Shown here: positions 38,464 through 50,400 of the stretch, one piece after another
How the letters are laid out: each line of letters begins with the position of its first letter
Position numbering within the stretch: the first letter of the stretch is position 1
From: Henckelia pumila
Lineage: Eukaryota > Streptophyta > Magnoliopsida > Lamiales > Gesneriaceae
Reading direction: 5' to 3'
Length of the DNA: 64,000 nucleotides
Assembly (NCBI RefSeq): GCF_033568475.1
Contig: NC_133121.1
Span: forward strand, 4,526,001-4,590,000
Made by a program: the position numbers and the translations under genes
Notes under the pieces: model-generated
What the model was told of the DNA's origin: nothing
The model's database searches: none
Seen by the model: only the letters and a program-made list of their open reading frames with translations

Positions 38464-39650
38464 TTCAATGGTAGACAGTTTATTGCAAGTCTCCAGATAA
38501 AAATTTTCACTTTTGGTCCAAGCTTTATTGCCCATAACATTTTACAATCTCTCTGAATAAATATTTTGAATATTACTATGTTTCAATTTGTTATGCCATT
38601 AACATTATTAATGCTATTATTTATATAAATTTTATAAAATAAAAAAAACATATTTGGATAGCATGTTGGTGGATTTATTATTTTAAATATTGGTCTTCTC
38701 TCACTTTATAATATTTAAAATCTTTAATATAGTCAAATTTAAAAATAATATGTTAAATTATTGGACAAAGAAAAACTCATTGACAAATATTATATTTTAA
38801 TAATTGTGGGTATTTTTGTCATTTGAGTTAATAAAAAGAATTGATCAATTACATTTATAGGTTCATATTACTATAATTTACAACTTTCATCGTTTTTAGA
38901 TTATTTTTTGAAAAGTTAAGGGCAAGTTAATTATGTTTTATAAAAATTTTTGTGCTATATAAGAATTTCACAAAAGATTACAACTTCATCACTCCAATGT
39001 TCTCACATCAATTCTTTCGATGCTAGTCATACACTTGATTTTGACATTTTGAATTTAGAATTGGATTCATTCGATGCTAGCTTTTGGATAGTGACAATAA
39101 TCGAATGAACTAATTTGAATTTGCGTCCCATTGACAAATGAAATTGGGAAATGAGAATATAACAATTCATTTACAAATCACTAGTCGCATTTCTCTTACG
39201 TTTCCAAGTTACATGAAAGCAGGGTCAATACAATCCCAAGTTACATGAAAGCAGGGTCAATACAATCCCAGGTTTCTTCTTCTTCTTTGGAATCGAAATA
39301 ACACACAATCAATAATATTGTGATTATGAAAACAAAACATTTATAAAAACCATTTTTCTCCGCTACCAAAACAAATCCAATTCAGCACCATTTCCCCAAA
39401 TCCAAACTACATTGTCAAAAAAAAAAAGCTCGCAATTTAAATCTCATTTAATTTCTAAATCCGAATAAAATAAAAATCCGCAAAAAATAAGCCCCCATAT
39501 TATACCAAGAAAACACACACATGTTCCCCCTAATCTTATCGGATAAGTATGGCACCACCAATCCAATTCAAACAAAGATCAACGTCCAGGAGAACCGCCA
39601 CGTGTACGTTCCACAATCCCCCTGCCAAAGAGCATTAATCCGCGTCAATT
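38464..39650. other. Intergenic region upstream of histone H1
   Basis: AT-rich. A 32-bp tandem pair ('ccaagttacatgaaagcagg...') occupies about 39206-39267. No gene before the H1 promoter. Confidence 0.6.
39206..39267. repeat. 32-bp tandem duplication
   Basis: Two head-to-tail copies of a unit starting CAAGTTACATGAAAG and ending AATACAATCC, identical as far as I can see. Confidence 0.9.
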
Positions 39651-39725
39651 CAAATGGACCAATCAGATTTCAGTTTTCCACTGGGCAGAATCTCGCTCCC
39701 CGCTTATATATTCTGGAGGGGAGTT
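39596..39725 (+). promoter_or_regulatory. Histone H1 promoter: G-box-like, CCAAT and TATA elements
   Basis: CCACGTGT (about 39598-39605, G-box/ABRE-like core), a CCAATCAGA CCAAT box at about 39658 and TTATATA at about 39714, about 90 bp before the ATG. The spacing is normal for a plant class II promoter. The ACGTG core could give ABA or stress response; that is inference. Confidence 0.6.
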
Positions 39726-39805
39726 TTGCTGCCATCGCAGAATCTAAAGCAAAGCAATTTCCTCATACTTCTTCATATTTTTCTGTTCCAATCTTGATCG
39801 GAGAT

Positions 39806-40497
39806 ATGACTGTCACCGCGGAAGTCCAGAAGGCGACGGCGGAGAAGAAGGCGCCTGCCGTGAAAGAGAAGAAACCCAAGGCGGCTGCCAAAGTGAAGAA
39901 GCCCAAAGTGGCTAAAACTTCTTCTCACCCTCCATACTTCGAGGTATGATATGATATTTTCTCCATTTTTTAATCTTTATTCGCCATTGGAGTTGTAATT
40001 CTGAGTATGGGTTTGAATTTGATTACATGCAGATGATCAAGGAGGCTCTGTTAGCATTAAATGAGAAGGGTGGATCCAGCCCCTACGCGATCGCCAAGTA
40101 CATGGAAGAGAAGCACAAATCCGTTTTACCTGAGAATTTCAGGAAAATTCTCGGCCTCCAATTGAAGAACTCCACCGCGAAAGGAAAGCTCATCAAAGTC
40201 AAGGCTTCGTTTAAGCTATCGGATGCCGGAAAGAAGGGTAACCCCAAGCCCACGCCCAAGCCCGCCGCCAAGAAACCTGCCGCCGTTGTTAAGAAAACTG
40301 CTGCCACCACGAAGAAACCTAAAGCAACAGCAGTGAAAGCCACGGCTGCCACCGTGGGGACAAAAAGGAAGGCGGCGACGAAGAAGACGGAGGGTGTGAA
40401 GAAGGTGGCTCCGAAGAAGGCAGCCGCGCCTAAGCCGAAACAGCCAAAGAGTATTAAATCGCCTGCTGCAAAGAAAACGAAGAGGGCTAGAGCTTAG
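39806..40497 (+). CDS. Linker histone H1
   Basis: Two exons, 39806-39943 and 40033-40497, giving 200 aa. Residues 1-40 form a short basic head (AEKKAPAVKEKKPK). The winged-helix globular domain spans about 41-112 (HPPYFEMIKEALLALNEK, then SPYAIAKYMEEKH, and the GKLIKVKASFKLS strand end). A Lys/Ala/Pro tail with KPAAKK-type repeats fills the rest. It binds linker DNA at the nucleosome dyad in the nucleus. The single intron lies inside the globular domain after residue 46. The start ATG follows the TATA box by about 90 bp; the open frame upstream is 5' UTR and promoter. At 200 aa it is close to the short, stress-inducible plant H1 class, and a G-box-like element is present, but subclass is not proven. 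Confidence 0.95.
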
Positions 40498-41804
40498 GGA
40501 TTGTGTAATTGTGATCTAACAGTAAATTCGTAGGTTTGTGAATAGGTTTCATGATCATGATGGTTTGTTTTCTGGTTTTAATGTAATTTTTTTTCCAGCA
40601 GAATTAAAGTAAGGGTATTTAGTTTCAGTTTTGGTCTGGAAGAAATTTTATCTTTCATTTGTCTTCTGCATCTGAGAATTAAAAACTTTGTTTTGTCTCA
40701 AAAGAAATTTCAATAATCTAGCATATAACATGCAATTTATAGTTCAAAAAACCGTGAAGAAGAACAGAGAAAAAAGAAGTAATAAAGATTCTAAAACATT
40801 TGGTTGTGTTATCTAAACTATTTGGATTAGATAAGTTTGCATGCAATTACTGAATATATCTTAGAAAACTCAATTCAAAACTTAAATCAATTATTTTAGA
40901 TCAAGCAACTTTTATTTAAACATTAATCAATCACTATTATGTTAAAAAAACATTCATCACTTCTATTTAATACATCAATAAACCATTTAAGTTTTTCGGG
41001 TACCAAAATCAGTAGTCGAGTTATTGGTTTTTTCCAAATAAAAAAGAGGAAAACTATAATGGATTTCAAAACTTGTGTTCAAAGTCATCCCAGTTGAAGG
41101 TACCTTTGAAGAAAGTGCGTGGGTTTGATTCTTTACTGCATTTCTCAATCATGGGACTTGCAAATACTATGGGAAAAAGGAGATGTCTACAGTTATTTTT
41201 GAATTCGTGAATACATTGAACATTCAACAATTGTCTATTGAGGAATCAAGCTTGTGCAAAAGGTTCCAACATTATTTCATTTCCTAGAGATCTTGCTTCT
41301 TCTCTAGGACTAAGCTTGGTTTCTTTCGTAAATGCCGATGAAAGATGAATTGTTTCAAATCCTATGGACATGCAACTTTATCAGTAACGGCAGTAAGACA
41401 AATTACTTGTCATGGCCATAAGCAGCACTATTCGCGCGCCATACTCGCAAAAGACTACCAGCACCTTTCCCAGCATCCCAGAGTTCCAAATACTTTGGCT
41501 TTATGTCTCCAGATTGATCGGATCAAATCATCATTCTGCACCACCATACGCAAGTAGTAATGCAAGAGAATTCAATGTTACCCCCAACAGCAGATGGAAT
41601 ATAGAAAACAGTAAAAAAAAAAAGAAAAAAAAAAGAAGAAAAGTAATCAAGTCTTACCAGTTGAAAGCCATGGTAAGACTTCTCCGCCCATAACAATACT
41701 TGCAGATCACATTTCATCATCCACGCAGTAGCTCAATCATAACTTAGTGTGAGCACTCTTTTGTCTGGGAACTCATTACTCCGGTGTTACTTTCCGATAA
41801 AAAA
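40498..41804. other. Convergent intergenic region, H1 to PPR gene
   Basis: 3' flank of H1, then AT-rich sequence. About 41100-41360 is less AT-rich but has no long frame. An A/G-rich tract lies at about 41611-41645. No gene is supported. Confidence 0.55.
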
Positions 41805-43802
41805 TTATGGAAAACTGGAATTCACACTACTATAACCTCGTTCTTTTTTTATATTGTTTCTCTCCATCAAGACCCTGATCTCATCAGCATCATTCCATCT
41901 TCCGGCATCGGCATACATGTTGTATAGCAAGACATAGGGACCGGAGCTTTCTGGTTCAAGTCTCATCAATGCTTCAGCCGCTACTCTTGCATACTCAACA
42001 TTGTTGTGCACCCGACAAGCACCCAACAAGGCCCCCCACACAGCCTTGTCTGGCTCAATAGTCATCCAGTTAATAATATCCATGGCCTCCTCAACCTGTC
42101 CATGCCTGCCAACAACATCCACAAGGGAGGCATAGTGTTCCACTCTACGTTCAATACCAAAATCTTTAACCATGGATTTAAAATATGACTTGCCTTGTTC
42201 CACTAGGCCAGAATGAGCACATGCATTCAAAACCGATATAAACGTGATATAAGTTGGCCGTACTTTCAACAACTTCATTGACTCGAAAAGTTCGATGGCC
42301 TCCTTAGCGAATCCATGAGATGCATATCCTCCTATCATGGCGTTCCAAGAGATTACATTCTTCTGAAATTTAATCTCGTTGAAAACCTTTTTTGCTTCAA
42401 ATATTGCCCCACATCTTGAATACATGGTAATCAGAGCATTATTCAATGGTATGTCGGGTATAACGAATTTTGTTACCAGCTGATGAATCTGGATTCCAAG
42501 TGTTTGAACAACAGATTCTGCGCAAACACTAAGAAGAGAGGACAGAGTGAATCGATCAGGTTTCTCTCCTACAGACTGCATCTGAAGAAAATGATCCGTT
42601 GCTTCTTTGTAATCCTCATTTTTCTCAAATCCAGCTATTATGGTATTCCAAGAAACCTTGTTCTTGTTAGGCATTCTCTCAAAGAAATCAAGAGCGAGCT
42701 CCATCTTTCCTAGCTGAGCAAAACCCGATATTATTGAATTCCATGACAATGAATCAGGAGCTGGCATCTTAGTGAAGAGATCTGTAGCCTCTTCCATGGT
42801 CGAAACATGAACATAGCCACTAATCATTGTGTTCCACGTAAAAGTGTCTCGGTCTTCCATCTGATCAAATAAGTCCTTGGCACGCGCCATATCCCCTGCT
42901 TTCACATAACACATGATCATTGAGTTCCATGACACAACATTCTTTTCAAACCCCACAAGTTTCCCATTTTCCTTGCTACTACGTGGAGGTATCAAGTTAA
43001 AAAGAAAACGAGCATCCTCCACCCTTCCCTTCTGACCATACCCTGCAATTAAAGTATTATAAGCATGAACCAAGTCTTTTTTCTCGTCTCCTATTTCTTC
43101 ATATTCAATTAAAACTTTTGCTGCCTCATCCAATTCATTGTTCTGAATCAATCCAGACACAAACGCACTCAGAGACGCAGCATCTCGCTTTGGCATTCTC
43201 TTAAATATATCAGTGGCGCTCTCAACATCGCCATTATTCAAAAACCCCGTGATCGTTGCATTCCAAGAAACCACATTCTTCTCCGGCATAATATTGAACA
43301 GCTTCAGAGCATCATCCATCCTACCATTCTTTGCATATCCACTGATCATGGTATTCCAAGAAACAGAATCCCTCGCAGGCATTGCATCAAACAAGAGCCT
43401 ACCTTCGTCCACATACCCCCTTCTGTAGCATGACATGTACCCTGAAATCATCAAATTCCATGAGATAATGTCCCTTTCCGGCATTTCATCAAAAAGTTTC
43501 CGCGCTCTTGCAATATCCCGATTTTGAACATACCCTGTCAGCATGGAGTTCCAAGTCACGGTATTTCTTTGGGATAATTTATCAAACAACGTTCTTGCAT
43601 ATTGGAGGTTGCCACTTCGGATCATCTGGGAAATTTTCTTATTCGTTTTATATAGTTCTGGAGGGAAATGAGAAGGGTTGATTTTCAGTGTTGAGAATAT
43701 TCGATCGGTACTAGATTGCCACCATTGCACGGTCCGAAAGTTGAATATTTGCGAAAACGAATAACTTCGAAAAATTTCCAACCCCATCCCATGAAATTTC
43801 AT
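41805..43802 (-). CDS. MEF9: PLS-class PPR protein, MEF9-like (At1g62260 type)
   Basis: Intronless, 665 aa. The start is the ATG at 43800-43802 (MKFHGMGLEIFRSYSF); the frame extends further only to a TTG. The N-terminal about 50 residues are rich in Arg, Ser, Phe and Gln and look like a mitochondrial presequence. About 13-15 PPR motifs follow from about residue 57, with recurrent NTVTWNSMLTGY, DIISWNLMISGY and NVVSWNAMIGGY helices. The C-terminus has E motifs (DKAVWGALLGACRVHNNVEYA and WNDADEIRVLMERN) and stops at SSVNSSFP with no DYW domain. Such E-subclass proteins specify single C-to-U editing sites in organelle RNA and recruit a deaminase in trans. In Arabidopsis MEF9 edits nad7; the assignment is from memory of the At1g62260 family. 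Confidence 0.88.
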   Translation of the reverse strand: MKFHGMGLEIFRSYSFSQIFNFRTVQWWQSSTDRIFSTLKINPSHFPPELYKTNKKISQMIRSGNLQYARTLFDKLSQRNTVTWNSMLTGYVQNRDIARARKLFDEMPERDIISWNLMISGYMSCYRRGYVDEGRLLFDAMPARDSVSWNTMISGYAKNGRMDDALKLFNIMPEKNVVSWNATITGFLNNGDVESATDIFKRMPKRDAASLSAFVSGLIQNNELDEAAKVLIEYEEIGDEKKDLVHAYNTLIAGYGQKGRVEDARFLFNLIPPRSSKENGKLVGFEKNVVSWNSMIMCYVKAGDMARAKDLFDQMEDRDTFTWNTMISGYVHVSTMEEATDLFTKMPAPDSLSWNSIISGFAQLGKMELALDFFERMPNKNKVSWNTIIAGFEKNEDYKEATDHFLQMQSVGEKPDRFTLSSLLSVCAESVVQTLGIQIHQLVTKFVIPDIPLNNALITMYSRCGAIFEAKKVFNEIKFQKNVISWNAMIGGYASHGFAKEAIELFESMKLLKVRPTYITFISVLNACAHSGLVEQGKSYFKSMVKDFGIERRVEHYASLVDVVGRHGQVEEAMDIINWMTIEPDKAVWGALLGACRVHNNVEYARVAAEALMRLEPESSGPYVLLYNMYADAGRWNDADEIRVLMERNNIKKERGYSSVNSSFP

Positions 43803-44565
43803 ATCTGGACAATGCCAGCAACGAACATTCAAATTTAGATATGAGGAGATTATATAATGGGCAAATTGATCTTGCTTTAAGTTGGAATAAATAAAAATAT
43901 ATAAAAGATAAATTATAATTCAATGTCTACTTAAATAATTAAGATGTAGGTTACAAAATTTTTAGGAAGTATTTCTCAACTTTTTTTTAATAAAATTTTG
44001 ATAAATTGTTAAGAAAAAGCTTAAAAATTCTTTCTAAAAACTTTCTCAAACACTACCATAGTATCTTATAATTTTTCATTTGGAACTTCAAAATATATAT
44101 TTTCAAGCCTAACCTCAGTCTTAATTTTTAAAAAATAAATAATATGAAGAGTAATGCTACATGTACAACGAAATTTGTAAACCGTACAAAATTCAATACA
44201 AAAATTTAATTTATCAAATCTCATAATATATTGAAAGCAAAATTTCACGATATAATATTAAAATCTCACGAGATAATAGCAAAATATCACGACATAATTA
44301 TTGTAAATATCGTTACATGATATATTGGTTGGTACCTTTAACATTATTCTAATATGAAAGGTATGTTTAAGAGTAACACAAATATTTATTAATGAGATGA
44401 GTCAATCATGCTCATACTTTGAATAAAAATTAATTTTTTCATGTGTAATTAAAATAAAAAAAATTTCTCAAAAAATTGATACAAGCTATCTCATAAGAGA
44501 AGTTGTATTCTATTTATCATCAAGAAAAAGTTTCAATCCAAAAAATATATATTTCATGACAAAAA

Positions 44566-44860
44566 CTCTTATGAGACGGTTTCAATTGTCATTTTTTTTA
44601 GACGGATCTCTTATATGGGTTATCCATTAAAAAATATTACATTTTATGCCAAAAATATTACTTATTTGAGTAACACTCCTGTGAGACTGTCTCATCCATG
44701 AGACAGATCAACCTTACCCATATTTATAATAATAAGTAATATTTTTGACATAAAAAATGACCTTTGAGATCGTCTCATAAAATTTTTTTTGTACTTATTA
44801 TTATAAATATGGGTAAAGTTGACCTATCTTACGGATGATACCATTTCAACGGAGTATTAC
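44566..44860. repeat. GAGACGG-family repeat, two inverted modules
   Basis: Clearest copy here: 'cttatgagacgg', 'agacggatctcttatatggg', 'aaaaatattac', 'gtgagactgtctcatccatgagac', then the inverted module 'catatttataataataagtaatattttt' and 'gagatcgtctcataa', then 'acttattattataaatatggg' again. Two copies appear head to head. Confidence 0.75.
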
Positions 44861-45785
44861 TCATATTTCATTACTTTCAAAATTTAAAGAAAGAAAAATT
44901 ATTCGGCCACCTAAAGATCGGTTAGGAATTGGGATGCAACCTTAGGTGTTTTTTAACGGGAAAAGGCCAATAAACACTTTTTGACCGGTTTCTAACTGTT
45001 GTTAATAAATGGAATAGAAAATTATTTTAAGGAAAAATATATCAATATTGGAACATTTTTATTCTCATTTATCAGCGGGAATTTTTTTTAAAGAAATTGG
45101 ATTTTGAAATTGACATTTTTTAAAAAAAATTAAATTTAAATTAAGAAAATTAATAGTTTAGACTCTTGTCTTTAAAGATGATATGCTTTTTTCCTCTAAT
45201 TTTTCAAAATTGTATGTTTTTCATGTAACTTTGTTTTTTGGTAATTTTTAAAGAGAATGTTGATGTGACATCAAATAAATGATCAAATTTTTGATTCGAT
45301 ATTATGTCAATATTTTCTAGTATCCTACCACTATTTTTGGATTTCAAGTTAATGTTTCGAAGACTAAAACCAACAAAGCGCAAAGTTGTAAAATTAAAAC
45401 ATAACTTTGACGAAAATTAGTCAGTACTAACGTAATATTTAAAATTATTAAAAAAATATGTTTGAAAAAAACTCAAAAATACTTTTTTAAGCCATTTGAA
45501 ACATTATCTAAATCAAATCAAGCACCAACCCGGGTCACAACCATTGAATGTGACACTACTTGTGCTATTTCAGCCCCATATCATATGTAAGCAGGCGTAC
45601 CATCATGAATCCCCAATTTATTGCTTTGTGTCACGTACAATTGTCCGGTATTATCATTATTGTCATGCTTCTCTTTATGAAATTTTTCTAAATCTTTTTT
45701 TTTCTATTAAATAAAATATGAAAACCAAATACGGAAATGGCATTTATGCATGTAGCCCAAATAAGTTATGGACCTAAAAGTAGAG

Positions 45786-46321
45786 CCATCAATTTGGGTT
45801 AGGCTCGTCGGGTCGATCCGGCTCGCCACACAATTTAAGTGGGTTGGGTTGACATTTTTTCAACCCAACAAAAAGTGGGCCTAGATGGGCCAACCCGCCA
45901 AGGCCCGCGACCCGCGCGGGTTGGCCCGCCGCGGGCCTGGAGGATTATTAATTTATTTTTATTTTTATTATGATATATGTATTTTTTAATAAAAGTTATG
46001 AATTTTTTTTGTATTAATTACTTTATATAAAATTTACACACATGAAATCAATAATTTAAATTTTTATTAATATATTTCTATTAATATTTATTTATGAAAT
46101 TATATTTATAATTAATTATAATTTTTTTTATTTATTTTTATTTTTCGTGACCCAACCCGTGGGCCGGCCCGCTTAACCCGCAACCCACCTTGAGTTGGGT
46201 TGGGTTGAGGATTTTCGACTCGCCAAAATGGTGGGTCGGCCCACCATCGACCCGCCAAAATGTGGGTTTTTGGTGGGCCGACACGACCCGCCATGGGTTG
46301 ACTCGTTTGACAGCTTTGCCC
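45786..46321. mobile_element. MITE-like element with GGGTTGGGTTGAC subterminal repeats
   Basis: GC-rich arms 45786-45945 and 46145-46321 flank an AT-rich core. Left starts 'agagccatcaatttggg', right ends 'gactcgtttgacagctttg', a weak inverted pair. Both arms are packed with 'aacccgc', 'gggttgg' and 'ggcccgcc' in both orientations, so the element can fold. This design is common for short plant elements of uncertain superfamily. The open frames across it are compositional. Confidence 0.6.
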
Positions 46322-46499
46322 AAAAGCTACTCGCATATTATTTGAGTTTGTTGAAATTCGGTGTCCACCTATTATCCATCTACACAGTTGGATGAACCAA
46401 TTCCACACATTTTTTTGTCCCTTGATCCCTAAAAACCACAATATAATAAACATATTTTCCCAAACATGCAAGAAGGGCAACTAATGAGATGCTCGTATA

Positions 46500-46640
46500 A
46501 GGGAGAAAGAACGGTTTCATTCGTAACAAAGATCAACTTTACCCATATTTATAATAATAACTAATATTTTTTTACATAAAATGTAATAATTTTTAATGAA
46601 TAACTCATATAAGAAACCCGTATAAAAAAATAACCCTTGA
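46500..46640. repeat. GAGACGG-family repeat fragment
   Basis: Has 'agatcaactttacccatatttataataataac' split over modules shared with the copy at 44.6 kb, then 'aatgaataactcatataagaaac'. Confidence 0.6.
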
Positions 46641-47422
46641 GAATATCACTTCGCACCAAATCAAATAAAACGACCGGTCAGAACGTATTTAATGGCACGG
46701 GATCCATTTTTTCATCGCAGCGAGATGATTCAATACATTTTTTAACATCAATATCTTTTTAAGCATGTAATGAGAAAGTGTATAGTTTAGGGTGGATCCA
46801 ATCATCCAAATGGGCACCATAATTCATCCTCAAGTATATATTAAAAAAATAAAGCAAATTTATTAAAAAGTTTTAAAATTTGACCACCCATCGTCCCATT
46901 TGAGCCCACCCCCCACAATCTTTGGTACACCCTGGAATCTGGATACTACCCACCAAGCTCTGGCAATTATTATTTTTTATTTATCTGTAGCATTAACGGC
47001 TATAATTTTTGGTGTCGGGCCCCAAAAGAAGCTTTCAAAATCTTGACTGATAAAGAAAATCATAAATTTAATGAAAAACAGAACAGATCATATGAGAAAG
47101 CCCACAACAAATGGAGCAAACTACCCACGTGACAGCAACAAACAAAGTCCTTTCCTTTTGTCCAAATCATTTGACTTTCAAACACACTTTTGAATTTAAC
47201 ATATTAACTTCCAAGCACTTCACTTTCCCCCCATTCAAATGTGGTCCTGCCTACAAGAAGAAAAAAAAAAGAAGAAGAAAAAGATGCTGATGGCGATTGG
47301 CGGCAGGCAAGAGTAAAGAATCCCAAAAGCAAGAATCTTTTTACTCTAAAGAAAAACAAAATCATTAAGACAAATGGATGTAAACGAGCTCGGGTTTACT
47401 GGGTCCGGTATAACGGGGTGGG

Positions 47423-50400
47423 TCAAGCCGGAGAAGGCAGGGAAGTGGGGTCAGCTGATGAGTGGATGTCGGGTCCAACCCGGCATCCTTCGAGCATGAA
47501 CACGATATCGGTCATTGTGGGTCGTTCCGATGGATCGGATCCGGTGCAAAGCAATCCGACTTTTATTCCTAGCAAGAACTCTTCCCATTCTGATGATTCA
47601 GGGTCCAATTCAAGCAAACCTGGTTCTAAGAGCTCTGAAATTTGACCTCTCTGGAGTTGCCTTTTCACCCACTTCACTATATCTTCATCTTCAGTGAACA
47701 TTATGGGCCTTTTGCCGGTCAAGAGTTCTAACAAAACAATCCCAAAACTATAGACATCTGATTCTTTAGTCACTTCATTTGTTAGTGCTGCTTCTGGTGC
47801 TACATAACCTAGTGTTCCAACAGATGCTGAGGTGGATGGTTCGGATGATGGGGAGATGGTGAGCTTGTCTAATCCAAAATCGGATAAATGGGCTTCGAAA
47901 TCGGCATCAAACAGCACGTTTTGTGGCTTCACATCGCCATGAACCATTGAGTTTGTGTGGAGGAAGGCAAGGCCACGGGATATGCCAAGGGCAATGAGGT
48001 GCCTCATTGGCCAGTTGAGGACATGGCCATCTTGGTGTGATGCTTCTTGAAGCAAGGTTGCGAGGTTTCCATTAGGCATGTAGTCGTAAACGAGGAGTCT
48101 AAGGTCGGGTGATCCAGCATAGTATCCACGTAGAACAGTTAAGTTTCGATGCCTCACTCTGCCTAGAGATTCAGCTTCTTTCCTAAATGTGTTCATGTCA
48201 AGGGATCCATTAGGGAGTCTACGAATAGCAAGCACCATTCCATCGTTGTAACACGCCTTGAAAACTACACCATGTCGAGTTCGGCTGAGGACGTTTTCTT
48301 CATCAAATTGCCTTGTCGCTTCTATTGTTTCTGCCAATGTTATCTTGTTATTGAAGATAATAAGCTTGGGTCCACTACTTTCGCTGCTTCCACGACCACC
48401 ACTCGTTCTTGAACTGGCAGTAGTTGGGCTCGGCTTCTTTTCACCGTCGTTGCCTTTTCGAACCCTCTCACGCCACCGCAAGAAACTGTAAATGTAGAAG
48501 CAGCAGCAAGATAACATCAGAAGGATTCCACTGGCAGCAACAGCAATGAACAAGATCAGCCTATTTTTCTTGTTGCCATTATTACTACTTCGCTCACATT
48601 TCTTATCCAGTGGCATCCCGCATAGTTCCTGGTTACCCGCAAAAGCCGACTGATTGTTGAACCTAGAACCTAACGTCACTGGAATTTCACCGGATAAGTC
48701 ATTGTTGGACACATTGAAATTGAAAAGGCTGGCAATTAATGTGAGATTGCCTGGAATATATCCGGTCAAATGATTTGAGTCGAGTAAAAGAGATGTCAGT
48801 GAAGAGCAATTAGAAAGTCCTTCTGGAATTTCTCCTGTAAGATTGTTCTTTCCTAGATCAAGCACCCTCAACCGCGAGAGACGTGAAAATTCAGTCGGGA
48901 TCGAACCACTCAAAGTATTTGAACGGAGCTCAATAACTTCAAGAGCTGAACAATTACCCAGTTCCGAAGGAACAGATCCAGAAATGTGATTATTGGCCAA
49001 GGACAGTACATCTAATGACTTCAAGAAACCAAACGTGGAAGAAATTTGACCCGAAAATGAATTGAAAGAAAGATTTAAATACCGTAAACCCAACAAGCTA
49101 CTTAAACCTTCAGGAACTTCGCCCGAAAACATATTCTCTTGAAATGCAATCACTTGCAGATTAGGCAAACCAACAAGATTATTAGGCAATATCCCAGATA
49201 AATTCTGTTTGCTCAAATCAAGAACTGACAACTTGAACAAAGTCCCAATACTTTCTGGGATAGAACCCGAAAAACCATTGTTACTAAGATTTAAAACAGT
49301 AAGCTTCTTTAAATTACCGATGCTTGTTGGAATAGCCCCAGATAACTTGTTCCAGCTCAAATCCAATGAACTTAAATTGCTCCAAACCATTATTTCATCA
49401 GGCAATTCTCCTTTTATCCCAGCGTTGCTTAAATTCAGTCCTTCGAGGGCCGATAAATTACCGAAACTGGAAGGGATTGAACCAGAAAAGTTACTCCCTC
49501 CAAGATTCAAAACATTCAAACTTTTCAACTCACCCAAGAATGCCGGGACCACTCCAGCAAATAAGTTCCCCTCAAGATCAAGAACTTTTAAATTCACACA
49601 TTTTTTTATGCCACCGGGAACTACTCCACTAAACGAGTTATATGCTAATTTCAACTCTTCCAATTTCCCCAAATTACCAATCTCATCATCCAATGAACCA
49701 GAAAAGAAATTCCCAGACAAATCCAACGAAATTAGTGTGAAAAGATTGGTCAGAAACTGCGGAAATTTCCCACTGACCTTATTCTTTTGAAGATCCAAAA
49801 CTTGAAGAGCACTAAAACACGCAGCAGATGCTGGCATACCAATCTCAGTAAGCCCATTGAATCCAAGCTTCACTATTCGAATCGATGGGGAAGAACTAGA
49901 CTCCTTGCACAACAAAGAAGCCGGCACTGGGCCGGATAAATTATTGTGAGACAAGGAAATGACTTGAAGCTTAGGTAGCTCCCCTACCGGCGCCGGTACG
50001 ACCCCACCAATTGCATTCCCCTCGGCGCTGAAATGAACGAGCGCTGAACAGTTAGCTAGAGTCGAAGGCAACTCTCCCTGCAAACTGTTGTGGTCCAACC
50101 AAAGATACTGAAGATTCTGAAGCTCCCCAAAACTGGAAGGAATCTCACCGGAAATCTTGTTGTACGACAAATTGATGAGCTGAAGCTGAGACCCGCTCGA
50201 AATATTTCCAGGTATCTCACCCGATAATGCATTCGATGAAAGGTCCAACAAGCGGAGATTCCCGGGCAGCTCGCCGGGGATTTCACCGGAAAGTTGATTG
50301 CCCGCGACGTTGAGAATCAAAAGGCTGGTGAGATTCGAGATCTCCGGCGGTAGAGGGCCGGTGAATGAGTTGTCTTGGAGGAAGATTGAGCGGAGGAGCG

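Larger units (their letters stand above)
43803..47422. other. Intergenic region, PPR gene to LRR kinase gene
   Basis: Repeat-rich: a decayed relative of the 81-bp MITE (about 43958-44065), two GAGACGG-family copies (about 44566-44860 and 46500-46640), and a GC-rich 'GGGTTGGG' element (45786-46321). The remainder is AT-rich. It also holds the promoter of the PPR gene and the 3' flank of the kinase gene. No other gene is seen. Confidence 0.6.

Noticed and set aside
45840-46480. Coding-like frames through GGGTTGGG repeats
   Set aside because: Composition of a repeat element; no domain and frames open in several phases.
47241-47645. Plus-strand Lys-rich then Ser-rich open frame
   Set aside because: Half is antisense to the kinase C-terminus and half is an AAG-rich tract; there is no domain.
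49209-49790. 193-residue plus-strand open frame
   Set aside because: It mirrors the leucine-rich repeats of the minus-strand receptor kinase; the periodic LRR codons keep the reverse frame open.
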